A stretch of 9,584 nucleotides of DNA from UBA1774 sp045628925 (GTDB lineage: Bacteria > Bacillota > Clostridia > Oscillospirales > Oscillospiraceae), in the NCBI GenBank assembly GCA_045628925.1, contig JAZQQF010000122.1, forward strand, positions 1 to 9,584, read 5' to 3'. A model generated the notes under the pieces. That model did no database searches and was not told where the DNA came from. It saw only the letters and a program-made list of their open reading frames with translations. Both the position numbers and the translations under genes were made by a program. The stretch's first letter is position 1. Each line of letters begins with the position of its first letter. Below, piece after piece: positions 1 to 6,236 of the stretch.

Positions 1-258
1 GCTCTCCCAGTAAAAGCCCTCACCCTTCAGCGTGCCCTTATACCTGCCGAACAGGGTCAGCCCCAGCGCCTCCTGCGGCTTCAGCACCTTCAGGCCCAGC
101 AGCAGGATCCACCCGAAGCAGGCCCACAGGCCCGTGATGACGATCATCAGCGGCGCCCCGGTCGCCACGGTAACAATGGGCAGCACGACGTACAGCGCGA
201 TCACAAGGATCAGCATGAGCATTCCGTGCTTCTTCCCGTTCAATACGATCTCTTTCAT
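1..258 (-). CDS. SPFH/band-7 family membrane protein, N-terminal part
   Basis: The gene runs off the left edge, so only the first 86 codons are seen. The start ATG (256-258) has a GGAGGG site six bases upstream (265-270). The peptide begins MKEIVLNGKKHG, followed by two hydrophobic stretches (about residues 12-32 and 36-55) that should form a membrane hairpin. Next comes a segment with LKPQEALGLTLFGRYKGT and then GEGFYW. The pattern 'L.P.EALVLTLFG.Y.GTLK.EGF.W' is typical of clostridial SPFH (stomatin/prohibitin-like) proteins just before the SPFH domain. Such proteins organise membrane microdomains; the precise role here cannot be told. It has its own promoter and lies after the terminator of the upstream operon, so it is a separate transcription unit. 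The assignment rests on recall of this short N-terminal pattern because the SPFH domain itself is outside the window. Confidence 0.75.
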   Translation of the reverse strand, partial: MKEIVLNGKKHGMLMLILVIALYVVLPIVTVATGAPLMIVITGLWACFGWILLLGLKVLKPQEALGLTLFGRYKGTLKGEGFYWES

Positions 259-285
259 TTCTTTCCCTCCATTTCAGATTTCTTT

Positions 286-302
286 GATATCATTATGATA
301 TC
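286..302. promoter_or_regulatory. 17-bp palindrome over the -10 box, candidate operator
   Basis: GATATCATTATGATATC is a perfect inverted repeat with 8-base arms around one central base. It covers the whole -10 element of the SPFH promoter. A dimeric repressor bound here would block polymerase. No regulator gene for it is recognisable in the window. An AT-rich -10 region can produce palindromes by chance, but 8-base perfect arms make that less likely. Confidence 0.5.
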
Positions 303-320
303 TTTTTCTGCGTTTGTCAA
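292..320 (-). promoter_or_regulatory. Sigma-A promoter for the SPFH gene
   Basis: On the minus strand, TTGACA (315-320) and CATAAT (292-297) are separated by exactly 17 bases. The -35 is a perfect consensus and the -10 matches 5 of 6. The spacing to the ribosome binding site at 265-270 implies a 5' leader of only about 25-30 bases. It lies in an AT-rich island within otherwise GC-rich DNA. Confidence 0.8.
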
Positions 321-360
321 GAGGTTCCGGCAAATAATCTTCCGATTGTTTCTTGGAAAT

Positions 361-389
361 GAAAAGCGGCGGAGCCGAAGCTCCGCCGT
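361..389 (-). terminator. Intrinsic terminator of the six-gene operon
   Basis: Read on the minus strand, CGGCGGAGC, loop TTCG and GCTCCGCCG form a 9-bp perfect GC-rich stem closed by C-G, which is the extra-stable cUUCGg tetraloop. It is followed by CTTTTCATTT. It starts 15 bases after the stop codon of the last operon gene and precedes the SPFH promoter, so it separates the two units. Confidence 0.9.
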
Positions 390-404
390 TCAGAAGACGA
401 TCAC

Positions 405-1382
405 TTATTTGTAAACGGTGAAATCCTTGTCGTGGAAGCCCGCGTTGAAGGGCATATGGATATGGTTCGCGTTGCCGAGAGGCATATCGCCGGGGCCGAC
501 GGGAATGCTGCCCTCGGGAGCCTTCATGCTGGGCATGGTCATGGGCGGCAGCTTCTCCCCATCCTTCGGGGCGGGAGGCGGCGCCATCATGGGCATGGGC
601 TGGGGGATCTGCGGGATGTGCAGCTGGTTCTGCAGGAAGTGCCACGCGCACTCGAACCAATCGTCGATGCAGGGGCCGACCGTCCCGTCCGCATTGGCGA
701 TGCGGCGGTTGCCGCCGGTCTCGCCGTGGCCGCCCACGCTGGCGATATAGCAGGCGAAGGGACGCTTTTTCTTCTCGAAGGCGTCCATCATGGCGATGGT
801 CTGATACACGCTCACCAGCGGGTCGAGCCGTGCATGGTGGAAGAAGGTCGGCGGGGTCTGGTCGCCAACGAGGTCGCCGTTGGGCACGTAGACGAGGCCG
901 TCGTCCGTCTGCTGGCCGCAGTACATGGGGCCGAAGCCCACGACCATGGCATTGGGCTTGCCTTCCTCGCCCTTGCAGCCCGCGGCTTCCATCAGGTCGG
1001 GCCGGTTCCACAGGTTGCCGGTGGCCATGCAGATGAAGGAACCGGCGCTCTGACCGGAAATGACGATCTTATCCGGGTCGATGCCCCACTCGTCTTTATG
1101 CTCGCGCAGGATGCGGATGGCCTTCATCAGGTCGATGACCACCTGCGGGAAGCGGTAATCCGCACCCACGGGGTACATATAGGAGCAGATGACGCCGAAG
1201 CCCTTGCCCACGAGGCGGGTGCCGAGGTTGTTCGTATCCGTCTCAGTGCAGATCATGAAGCCGCCTGCGGAGGAATGGATCAGAGCCGGGGTGCGCTGGG
1301 GGCCGAAGAAGCCGCCCATTTCGTTAAACACGGTGACGATCAGCTTCGCCTTTTCGCTGAGCTGTATGGTATGTACCTTCAT
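405..1382 (-). CDS. Alpha/beta hydrolase (esterase-like) with a Met/Pro-rich C-terminal tail
   Basis: This is a 325-residue cytoplasmic protein with no signal peptide or membrane segment. The alpha/beta-hydrolase pieces are in order: IHSSAGGF (35-42) in place of the usual HGGG oxyanion motif, nucleophile elbow GQSAG with Ser112, a probable acid Asp187 in HARLDP, and His219 in GGHGETG. The family (acetyl-esterase/BD-FAE-like, alpha/beta hydrolase fold) cleaves carboxylic esters or related acyl bonds. From about residue 256 the fold gives way to an unusual Pro/Met/His-rich tail (PQPMPMMAPPP, PPMTMPSM, NHIHMPF) that I do not know from the family. The start has an AAGGAGG site that overlaps the stop codon of the preceding gene, implying translational coupling. 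It is the last gene of the operon, just before the terminator. Its likely role is removing an acyl or ester group from the pathway substrate or product; the substrate is unknown. Confidence 0.85.
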   Translation of the reverse strand: MKVHTIQLSEKAKLIVTVFNEMGGFFGPQRTPALIHSSAGGFMICTETDTNNLGTRLVGKGFGVICSYMYPVGADYRFPQVVIDLMKAIRILREHKDEWGIDPDKIVISGQSAGSFICMATGNLWNRPDLMEAAGCKGEEGKPNAMVVGFGPMYCGQQTDDGLVYVPNGDLVGDQTPPTFFHHARLDPLVSVYQTIAMMDAFEKKKRPFACYIASVGGHGETGGNRRIANADGTVGPCIDDWFECAWHFLQNQLHIPQIPQPMPMMAPPPAPKDGEKLPPMTMPSMKAPEGSIPVGPGDMPLGNANHIHMPFNAGFHDKDFTVYK

Positions 1383-1394
1383 GGTTTTCCTCCT

Positions 1395-1814
1395 TTAGTC
1401 GGGGATGACTTCAAACATCTTGATGGTGAGCCCGTCGGGGCCGCCGTGACCTTCGCCGCGGAACTTGTTCTGGTGGAGGTAAGGTGCGAGGGCCTTACTG
1501 TCCGTCATGAAGGTAGGAACGGTCTTGAAGGGCATGGAGAAGCCCTCGAACCAGCCGTTGTTCTCCACGAAGATCTTGCACTTCGCGCCGGTGTTGTCCT
1601 CGCCGTCCAGCATATAGCGGGCGGACATATGGCGCACGCCGGAGAGGTTCACCCGCTGGGTATCCACGCCGTCCAGCACCTTGCCGTTGAAGATCTCACC
1701 CTTGACGGAGCCGGTGAACGGGATCATGACCACCTCGGCATATTCGCCCTTGAGGCCGGTCACCGCCGTGTTGTCGATATCGATCTTGATCTCCATGATG
1801 AGTTTGTCAGCCAT
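1395..1814 (-). CDS. DUF3237 (UPF0311) family protein
   Basis: The protein is 139 residues, the usual length for this family. Recognisable family pieces are FTGSVKGEIFNGKVLDGVDTQ-like residues 33-53, ARYMLDG (65-71), the ENNG turn (84-87), PTFMTDS (100-106) and a C-terminal GPDGLTIKMFEV. DUF3237 proteins are small beta-barrels of unknown function that often sit beside catabolic oxidoreductases. The open frame extends upstream to about 2003, but I chose the ATG at 1814. It has an AAAGGAG site seven bases upstream, and the extension would overlap the previous gene and has no family character. A 62-base gap with a strong hairpin separates it from the flavoprotein gene upstream. The downstream hydrolase gene starts 12 bases after its stop. 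A lyase, isomerase or ligand-binding role for a pathway intermediate is conceivable but is only inference. Confidence 0.8.
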   Translation of the reverse strand: MADKLIMEIKIDIDNTAVTGLKGEYAEVVMIPFTGSVKGEIFNGKVLDGVDTQRVNLSGVRHMSARYMLDGEDNTGAKCKIFVENNGWFEGFSMPFKTVPTFMTDSKALAPYLHQNKFRGEGHGGPDGLTIKMFEVIPD

Positions 1815-1834
1815 GAGAAATCTCCTTTCTTCAT

Positions 1835-1866
1835 CGGGGAAGCGCGGCTCGCGCCCCGCTCCCCCG
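1835..1866 (-). other. Strong intercistronic hairpin within the operon
   Basis: Read as mRNA (minus strand), CGGGGGAGCG pairs with CGCTTCCCCG in a 10-bp stem with one G-U pair. Above a G-G mismatch it continues as GGC, loop GCGA (a GNRA tetraloop) and GCC. On the coding strand it is followed by ATGAAGAAAGG and no T-run, so it should not terminate the operon. On the opposite strand it is followed by TTTTT (1867-1871) and could stop antisense transcripts. It fills the only sizeable gap in the operon and may protect or mark a cleavage boundary between the upstream and downstream mRNA segments. Confidence 0.7.
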
Positions 1867-1876
1867 TTTTTCACGT

Positions 1877-3388
1877 TTACCGGGTCTCCTTCTTGGGATC
1901 CCAGACGCGGAACATATGGTAATCGTCCACTTCGTCCTTCTTGTTCTCCCGGGCCTTCTGCGCCATTTCGGTATACAGCCCGTACTGATGCTCCTCGCAG
2001 CACTCGGTATAGCTCTTGTCGGTATGCTCGTTGCGGGGCAGCGGCACGTCCTGCTCACCGGCGAGGATATCCTGCACGCGCTTGATATCCACCATTCTCG
2101 CGGTGGTATCCTGCGCCACGGCCACGGCGGCGGCCACGCCCGCTGCCTGACCGGTACCCACGCACTGGGGGATCAGGTTCACGCAGTCGATGGCGATGCG
2201 GTCGGCGGAGATGTGACGGCCGGGAGCCAGAATGTTCTCCACGCCCTTGGGGAGCATGGTGGCATAGGGGATCTCCACGGGCGCGCAGTCGTTGATCATA
2301 TTGACGGTAGAGTGCCACGCGATCACGTCCTCATGCTGCTTGGCAAAGGCCCAATCGTCATGGGTCATGATGTAATCGCCCACGATGCGGTGGCTGCCGC
2401 GGGTGCCCAGCTGGGGCGCAATATCGTAAAGATACGCCTTGTCGAACACGTAGGGGCAGGCCTCCTTCAGATAAGCCAGCACCTCGCGGATGGAAAGGCG
2501 GGTCTCCATCTCGGTCTGGGTCTGATCCTTGATGAGGCTGCAGTCCTTATTGGCGTGCCAGTTGTTCATCCACGCGCAGTCATCCCACGAGCCGGGGATG
2601 AGGCCGGCCATAAAGCCGGAGATGCGGGAGATCTGCATACTCATGGCCTGCGCCGCGGCGGGATGGGCTTCCTTCCACTCCCAGTATTTCTGCCAGCTGA
2701 AACCGCCGATGCGGTAAACCAGCGCGGTGGTGGAGCAGCGGCACTTATCGTCGATGGCGCTGGAGGTGGGCGCGCCGGACTGACGGACAAGGTCCGCGTC
2801 GCCGGTGGCGTCGATGACGATCTTCGCCAGAACGGCCTTGCGGCCTTCCTTGGATTCAAAGATCACGCCCTTGCACACGTTGCCTTCCATGATGGGCTTG
2901 GTGCCCCAGCAGTGGCACATGACGCGGATGGATTCCTGCTCCTCCATGAGCATCTTGTCCATCTCGATCTTCAGCTCGTTGGGCTCATAATACACAGCGC
3001 GCACCAGCCGCTTGGGGTCGCTCTCGGACACGCAGCCGTGGATGCGCTGCCACACGTCGATCAGCGCCGGGTCGGTCTGGCCGATGCGCTTCAGATCGGG
3101 GCCGAGCACCGCGCCGGGAATGGGATTCAGGCGGGTGAACCACTCCTCCTGAATGCCGCGCACGAAGCTCTTGTCATACCAGCTCAGCTTCGGGACCATC
3201 AGCACGTAGCCGCCGGTCACGTCGCCGCCCATGTAGCCGTAGCGCTCCATGAGGATGATATTCTTGCAGCCCGCACGGGCCGCCGCGATGGCCGCGGAAT
3301 GACCGGCGGAGCCGCCGCCCACCACCAGCACGTCGCATTCGTCATAGACTGGCAATACGGTCTGAGGCTCCAGATAAGTCTTCGCCAT
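1877..3388 (-). CDS. FAD-dependent oxidoreductase (FAD_oxidored type)
   Basis: This is a 503-residue soluble flavoprotein. The dinucleotide-binding motif is VVGGGSAGHSAA (22-33), followed by the acidic ribose-binding Glu48 in MERYGYMGGD. A second FAD-contact motif, DATGDADL, lies at 193-200. The family signature GTRGSHRIVGDY is at 328-339. The C-terminal FAD-binding segments are ENILAPGRHISAD (384-396) and GTGQAAGVAAA (411-421). This order fits the PF12831 group, whose members oxidise or reduce diverse small substrates and are mostly uncharacterised. No Fe-S cysteine motif is present, although cysteines are plentiful (for example DDKCRC, 213-218). The start ATG has a GGGAGG site eight bases upstream and lies 17 bases after the stop of the PhlG-like gene. 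Its likely job is a second redox step on the same substrate as its operon partners; that is inference. Confidence 0.88.
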   Translation of the reverse strand: MAKTYLEPQTVLPVYDECDVLVVGGGSAGHSAAIAAARAGCKNIILMERYGYMGGDVTGGYVLMVPKLSWYDKSFVRGIQEEWFTRLNPIPGAVLGPDLKRIGQTDPALIDVWQRIHGCVSESDPKRLVRAVYYEPNELKIEMDKMLMEEQESIRVMCHCWGTKPIMEGNVCKGVIFESKEGRKAVLAKIVIDATGDADLVRQSGAPTSSAIDDKCRCSTTALVYRIGGFSWQKYWEWKEAHPAAAQAMSMQISRISGFMAGLIPGSWDDCAWMNNWHANKDCSLIKDQTQTEMETRLSIREVLAYLKEACPYVFDKAYLYDIAPQLGTRGSHRIVGDYIMTHDDWAFAKQHEDVIAWHSTVNMINDCAPVEIPYATMLPKGVENILAPGRHISADRIAIDCVNLIPQCVGTGQAAGVAAAVAVAQDTTARMVDIKRVQDILAGEQDVPLPRNEHTDKSYTECCEEHQYGLYTEMAQKARENKKDEVDDYHMFRVWDPKKETR

Positions 3389-3405
3389 GATACGTTCCTC
3401 CCGTT

Positions 3406-4179
3406 TCAGATAAAATCAGGGGCAAATTCTTTGTAGATCTCGGGCAGGATGCTGGCCAAATGGGTAAATTCCTTCATATTGTGGGTCAGCAGCGCCTTCA
3501 CAGGCTCCAGCGGGAACTTCACGCCGTCGGGGATCATCTTATGGGGCTTGCCGTTCACCACGTTGTAACCCATCCAGAAGCGGGTGCGCAGCTCGCAGCC
3601 GTCCGCCGTGGGTCGCAGGAAATGCACCATGATGGTGGGGCTTTCCGCGTTGCCCGCGCAGACGATGGTTCCGCCGAAGTTCCTGAGCTTTTCGGGGTCA
3701 AAGCCGATGTCGGCGGGGTTGCGGAAGTTGATGACGATCTTCTCCCGGCCCATGCCCACGTCCTCGTCCACGTCATGGAAGGTATCCCAGTAGCGCTCCT
3801 TGAGGCTCAGGGACTTGTCCATGGCCTTGTCCATGTTGCGGGTCACGGCGCTGTAGTGCTGGTCGTGGTTCCAGATGGTATAGCGCAGTGGGCCGCAGCC
3901 GTGCCACGCGAACCAGAAATCGAACATCTCCGGGGTCACGCCGGGCATGGGCGTCAGGTTCGCCAGCATGGCGCCCCCGTCGGGCAGCTGGCAGAAGCCG
4001 CGCTCCAGCGGGAGAAAGCCTTCGTCGAACAGTTTGTTCAGTTCAAAGGGCGGGGTGCCCAGCTCGGAGGCCACAGGCTCCTGCACGCTCTCATAGGCTG
4101 CAGGCGCTACGTCCACCATGGGGCGCTCATAATATTTATACAGGGGGCTCAGCTTATCCTGTTCGGTGATCGGTACCAT
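3406..4179 (-). CDS. PhlG/phloretin-hydrolase-like C-C bond hydrolase (DAPG hydrolase family)
   Basis: The protein is 257 residues, close to the 270-290 of known members. The family signature is clear: TPEMFDFWFAWH (82-93), then RYTIWNHDQHY (99-109), then VDEDVG (137-142), then MVHFLRP (184-190), then ELRTRFWMGY (196-205), and a His pair HNMKEFTH (233-240). Likely metal ligands are His108, Glu139, His186 and one of His233/His240. The 31-residue spacing His108-Glu139 equals the His129-Glu160 spacing I recall for Pseudomonas PhlG. Family enzymes use a metal to hydrolyse a ring-to-acyl C-C bond: PhlG on 2,4-diacetylphloroglucinol, and gut Eubacterium Phy on phloretin to give phloroglucinol and a phenylpropionate. 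The start has GGGGAGGAG upstream, 18 bases after the previous stop. Family membership is well supported; the substrate is not known, and a divergent member acting on another acyl-phenol or cyclic 1,3-diketone is possible. Confidence 0.82.
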   Translation of the reverse strand: MVPITEQDKLSPLYKYYERPMVDVAPAAYESVQEPVASELGTPPFELNKLFDEGFLPLERGFCQLPDGGAMLANLTPMPGVTPEMFDFWFAWHGCGPLRYTIWNHDQHYSAVTRNMDKAMDKSLSLKERYWDTFHDVDEDVGMGREKIVINFRNPADIGFDPEKLRNFGGTIVCAGNAESPTIMVHFLRPTADGCELRTRFWMGYNVVNGKPHKMIPDGVKFPLEPVKALLTHNMKEFTHLASILPEIYKEFAPDFI

Positions 4180-4197
4180 TCGCTTCTCCTCCCCTGA

Positions 4198-5886
4198 TCA
4201 GGCCTTCGGGATCTGGATGGGCCACTTTTCGATGGGCACATCCTCGGTGGAGAAGGTCATCTCCCCGTCCACGTTCTGCACGATGATCCATTTCAGCCAG
4301 TTGGCATTGTCCATTTCGGGGTAATCCTCCCGCAGGAACCAGCCGCGGGATTCCTTGCGCATCAGGCTGGCCTTGAAGTGCATCTTGGCAGACAGCACCA
4401 TGGCCTCCGCCTCGCGGCAGGAAAGCAGATAGTGCAGATCCTTGGCGCAGAGGGTCTTGCTCAGTTCTTCGGCCTTTTCCACCAGCTTCATGGCTTCAAG
4501 GATACGGTCCTCCTGCATGACCACGGAGTTCTCCACCGGGGCCATGGCCTGCTGAACGAGGTCGATCACGTCGATGGCGGTCGCGCCTTCCTTGCGTTCC
4601 AGCGGCGCAAACAGCTCGGCCTTCATCTTTTCGACCTGCTCGTCGCAGATCTTCCCCGCCTCGATGGCAGGCAGCGCGGCGACGCTCTCGGCGCAGACAA
4701 GGCCGGTGAACACCGCGTTCAGGATGCCGGAACCGCGGTTCCGTCCCGGAGGGGCGGGCACGGCGCCGGGAGAGCCGGAGCCGCAGTAGCTGCAGTCGCC
4801 GATGGCGTACAGCCCGGGGATGCTGGTCTGCATATCATGACCCACGTAGATGGGCGACTGCTCGCCGATGAACATGGGGCAGACCTCCATATCGGTATCG
4901 ACCTGCGCGCCGCTGCCGTCGTTCAGCTTGCGGAACTCCGCGCCGACGGGGGTGCTCCACATCCGCTCCATGGGATCCATCCCGTCGCCGCCGCCACCGC
5001 CGTCGGCCACGGGCTGCTCGCCGTAGTCCAGATGCACGGTCTTCCCGGCCTTCATCTGCAGATACCATTCGCGGATGGCGCGGGAGCTGATATCCGTCTC
5101 CCGATGGGACTGGAAGTGCGGGGTGATAAACTCGCCGTCGGAGTTATACATATTGTTTTCGCCGAACACGACCTCGTTGTGGCTGCGGATGCGCACCAGC
5201 TGGGCAAAGTTGCCGAACTCCGTGTTGCGCATCTTCGCACCGGCCCGGTAGGCCGCGGCGATACCGTCGCCTCTGCCGCTGGACCACATGGAGCCGATGC
5301 GGTAGTTCTGGCTGCCGGTGGCGAGGACGATGCGTTTCGCGCTGATGACGGTAAAGCTGCCGTCCAGAATGCTGTAGCACGCCGCGCCCGCGATGCGCCC
5401 CTCGTCCGTGAGCAGCTCGGCCAGCGCGGTCTTATCCACGAAGCGGACGCCCAGCTTCTCCGCTCTGCGCCGGACCTTCAGCGTCAGATCCAGATCGACG
5501 CGGATCATAGCGGTGAACGGGCCGGTGGGCATCACGTTATAGCTGCCGTCTTCCCTTTTTGGAATGTTCACGCCCCAGCCCTGCAGGGTCTCCATCATCT
5601 CGTTGTTCATCTCCACGTAGCGGAGCATCAGTTCCTGATCGCCCAGATAGGAGCCGATGGCGTTCACGTGGAAGCCGAGGAAGTCGATGGGCTTCACCCG
5701 GTTCAGGTCAAAATACTGCAGAACGCCGCCGCCGCGGTTGGCCTTGCCGGAATAACCGGCCGTCTGCTTTTCGACCACCAGAATATCCGTTTCCGGGCTG
5801 CGCTCTTTCAGAGATACCGCCGCCGTCAGGCCGCCGATGCCGCCGCCGACGATGAGAACATCACAATTCATCCGTTTGGTTTCCAT
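4198..5886 (-). CDS. FAD-binding reductase, AprA/fumarate-reductase-like flavoprotein
   Basis: This is a 562-residue soluble flavoprotein of the FAD_binding_2 superfamily. VLIVGGGIGGLTAA (10-23) binds FAD. LATGSQNYRIGS and the following WSSGRGDGIAAAYRAGA are the family core. DISSRAIREW resembles the FrdA active-site-arginine region. GDCSYCGSGSPG followed by GRNRGSGILNAVFTG is the terminal FAD motif. The C-terminus (KESRGWFLREDYPEMDN and PIEKWP) is like adenylylsulfate reductase alpha and FrdA/SdhA. A glycine-rich run, ADGGGGGDGMDP, interrupts the capping region. The start at METKRMNC was chosen because AGGAGG lies five to six bases before it. An upstream in-frame GTG (5901) would overlap the ferredoxin stop and bury this site. 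The ferredoxin gene ends 11 bases upstream, so the two are almost certainly partners, as in AprAB. There is no signal peptide, unlike periplasmic fumarate reductases. The substrate is not adenylylsulfate as far as can be judged; an enoate or aromatic-side-chain substrate is my guess. Confidence 0.85.
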   Translation of the reverse strand: METKRMNCDVLIVGGGIGGLTAAVSLKERSPETDILVVEKQTAGYSGKANRGGGVLQYFDLNRVKPIDFLGFHVNAIGSYLGDQELMLRYVEMNNEMMETLQGWGVNIPKREDGSYNVMPTGPFTAMIRVDLDLTLKVRRRAEKLGVRFVDKTALAELLTDEGRIAGAACYSILDGSFTVISAKRIVLATGSQNYRIGSMWSSGRGDGIAAAYRAGAKMRNTEFGNFAQLVRIRSHNEVVFGENNMYNSDGEFITPHFQSHRETDISSRAIREWYLQMKAGKTVHLDYGEQPVADGGGGGDGMDPMERMWSTPVGAEFRKLNDGSGAQVDTDMEVCPMFIGEQSPIYVGHDMQTSIPGLYAIGDCSYCGSGSPGAVPAPPGRNRGSGILNAVFTGLVCAESVAALPAIEAGKICDEQVEKMKAELFAPLERKEGATAIDVIDLVQQAMAPVENSVVMQEDRILEAMKLVEKAEELSKTLCAKDLHYLLSCREAEAMVLSAKMHFKASLMRKESRGWFLREDYPEMDNANWLKWIIVQNVDGEMTFSTEDVPIEKWPIQIPKA

Positions 5887-5897
5887 TTCGTTCCTCC

Positions 5898-6143
5898 TCA
5901 CCGATAGGGTTCAAAGCTCTGCCGGAGATGCTCGCTGGCATAGTTGGGCTTCACGGTGATCGCGCCCTTCTTGCAGACCATCTGGCAATAGAAGCAATGC
6001 TCACAGTCTTCCACATACTGGAACACCGGCTGCCGTTTTTCCGCATCCCAGCGGATGACGTCCACAAAGCAGGCTTTGTAGCAAAGGCCGCAGCCTACGC
6101 ACTTGGTGGCGTCATATTCAATGGCGTGTTTGGTATGGATCAT
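5898..6143 (-). CDS. 2x[4Fe-4S] ferredoxin, AprB-like electron-transfer subunit
   Basis: This is an 81-residue protein with two full cluster motifs, CVGCGLCYKAC (Cys15, 18, 21, 25) and CEHCFYCQMVC (Cys47, 50, 53, 57). Neither motif has the proline that normally follows the fourth cysteine (Phe and Lys instead). The cysteine spacing and the short C-terminal tail resemble the beta subunit of adenylylsulfate reductase and related flavoprotein partners. The start MIHTKH was chosen over an ATG seven codons upstream because AGGAGGG lies six bases before it and is the only good site. It is the first gene of the operon, about 40 bases downstream of the predicted transcription start. It probably feeds electrons to, or takes them from, the adjacent AprA-like flavoprotein in the cytoplasm. 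Confidence 0.9.
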   Translation of the reverse strand: MIHTKHAIEYDATKCVGCGLCYKACFVDVIRWDAEKRQPVFQYVEDCEHCFYCQMVCKKGAITVKPNYASEHLRQSFEPYR

Positions 6144-6189
6144 CTTGCTCCCTCCTGATTTCACGGATTTCGATATTTGAACAGATTAT

Positions 6190-6218
6190 ATTATACGTGG
6201 AAACTGCTTGCCTTTCAA
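6190..6218 (-). promoter_or_regulatory. Promoter of the six-gene catabolic operon
   Basis: On the minus strand, TTGAAA (6213-6218) and TATAAT (6190-6195) are 17 bases apart. The -10 is a perfect consensus; a second overlapping TATAAT lies at 6185-6190 but has worse spacing. The predicted start near 6183 leaves a leader of about 40 bases before the ferredoxin ATG. The -35 box touches that of the divergent LysR gene. Confidence 0.82.
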
Positions 6219-6236
6219 GGTAACTTATGGTAAAAT
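6208..6236 (+). promoter_or_regulatory. Promoter of the LysR-type regulator gene
   Basis: TTGCCT (6208-6213) and TAAAAT (6231-6236) are 17 bases apart. The -35 shares a base with the -35 of the divergent operon promoter, and the -10 lies inside the TTAT repeat region. A regulator bound upstream of the operon would therefore also cover its own promoter, the usual autoregulatory layout for this family. Confidence 0.6.

Noticed and set aside
432..1922. Long plus-strand open frame of 496 codons opposite the hydrolase and DUF3237 genes
   Set aside because: It is His/Gly/Ala/Val-rich with no recognisable domain, runs antisense through two well-supported genes and lacks a ribosome binding site. It is a shadow of GC-rich codon use.
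1815..2003. N-terminal extension of the DUF3237 protein
   Set aside because: It overlaps the end of the flavoprotein gene, includes the hairpin and has no ribosome binding site; the ATG at 1814 has AAAGGAG in place.
1916..3436. Plus-strand open frame of 506 codons opposite the second flavoprotein
   Set aside because: It has the same antisense phase and composition as the other shadows, and the minus-strand frame has clear FAD motifs and a ribosome binding site.
5887..5901. Upstream GTG start (MRRNE) for the AprA-like flavoprotein
   Set aside because: Its codons are the AGGAGG ribosome binding site of the ATG at 5886, and it would overlap the ferredoxin stop codon.
4378..5907. Plus-strand open frame of 509 codons opposite the AprA-like gene
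   Set aside because: It is a GC-driven shadow with no domain; the opposite strand encodes a full flavoprotein.
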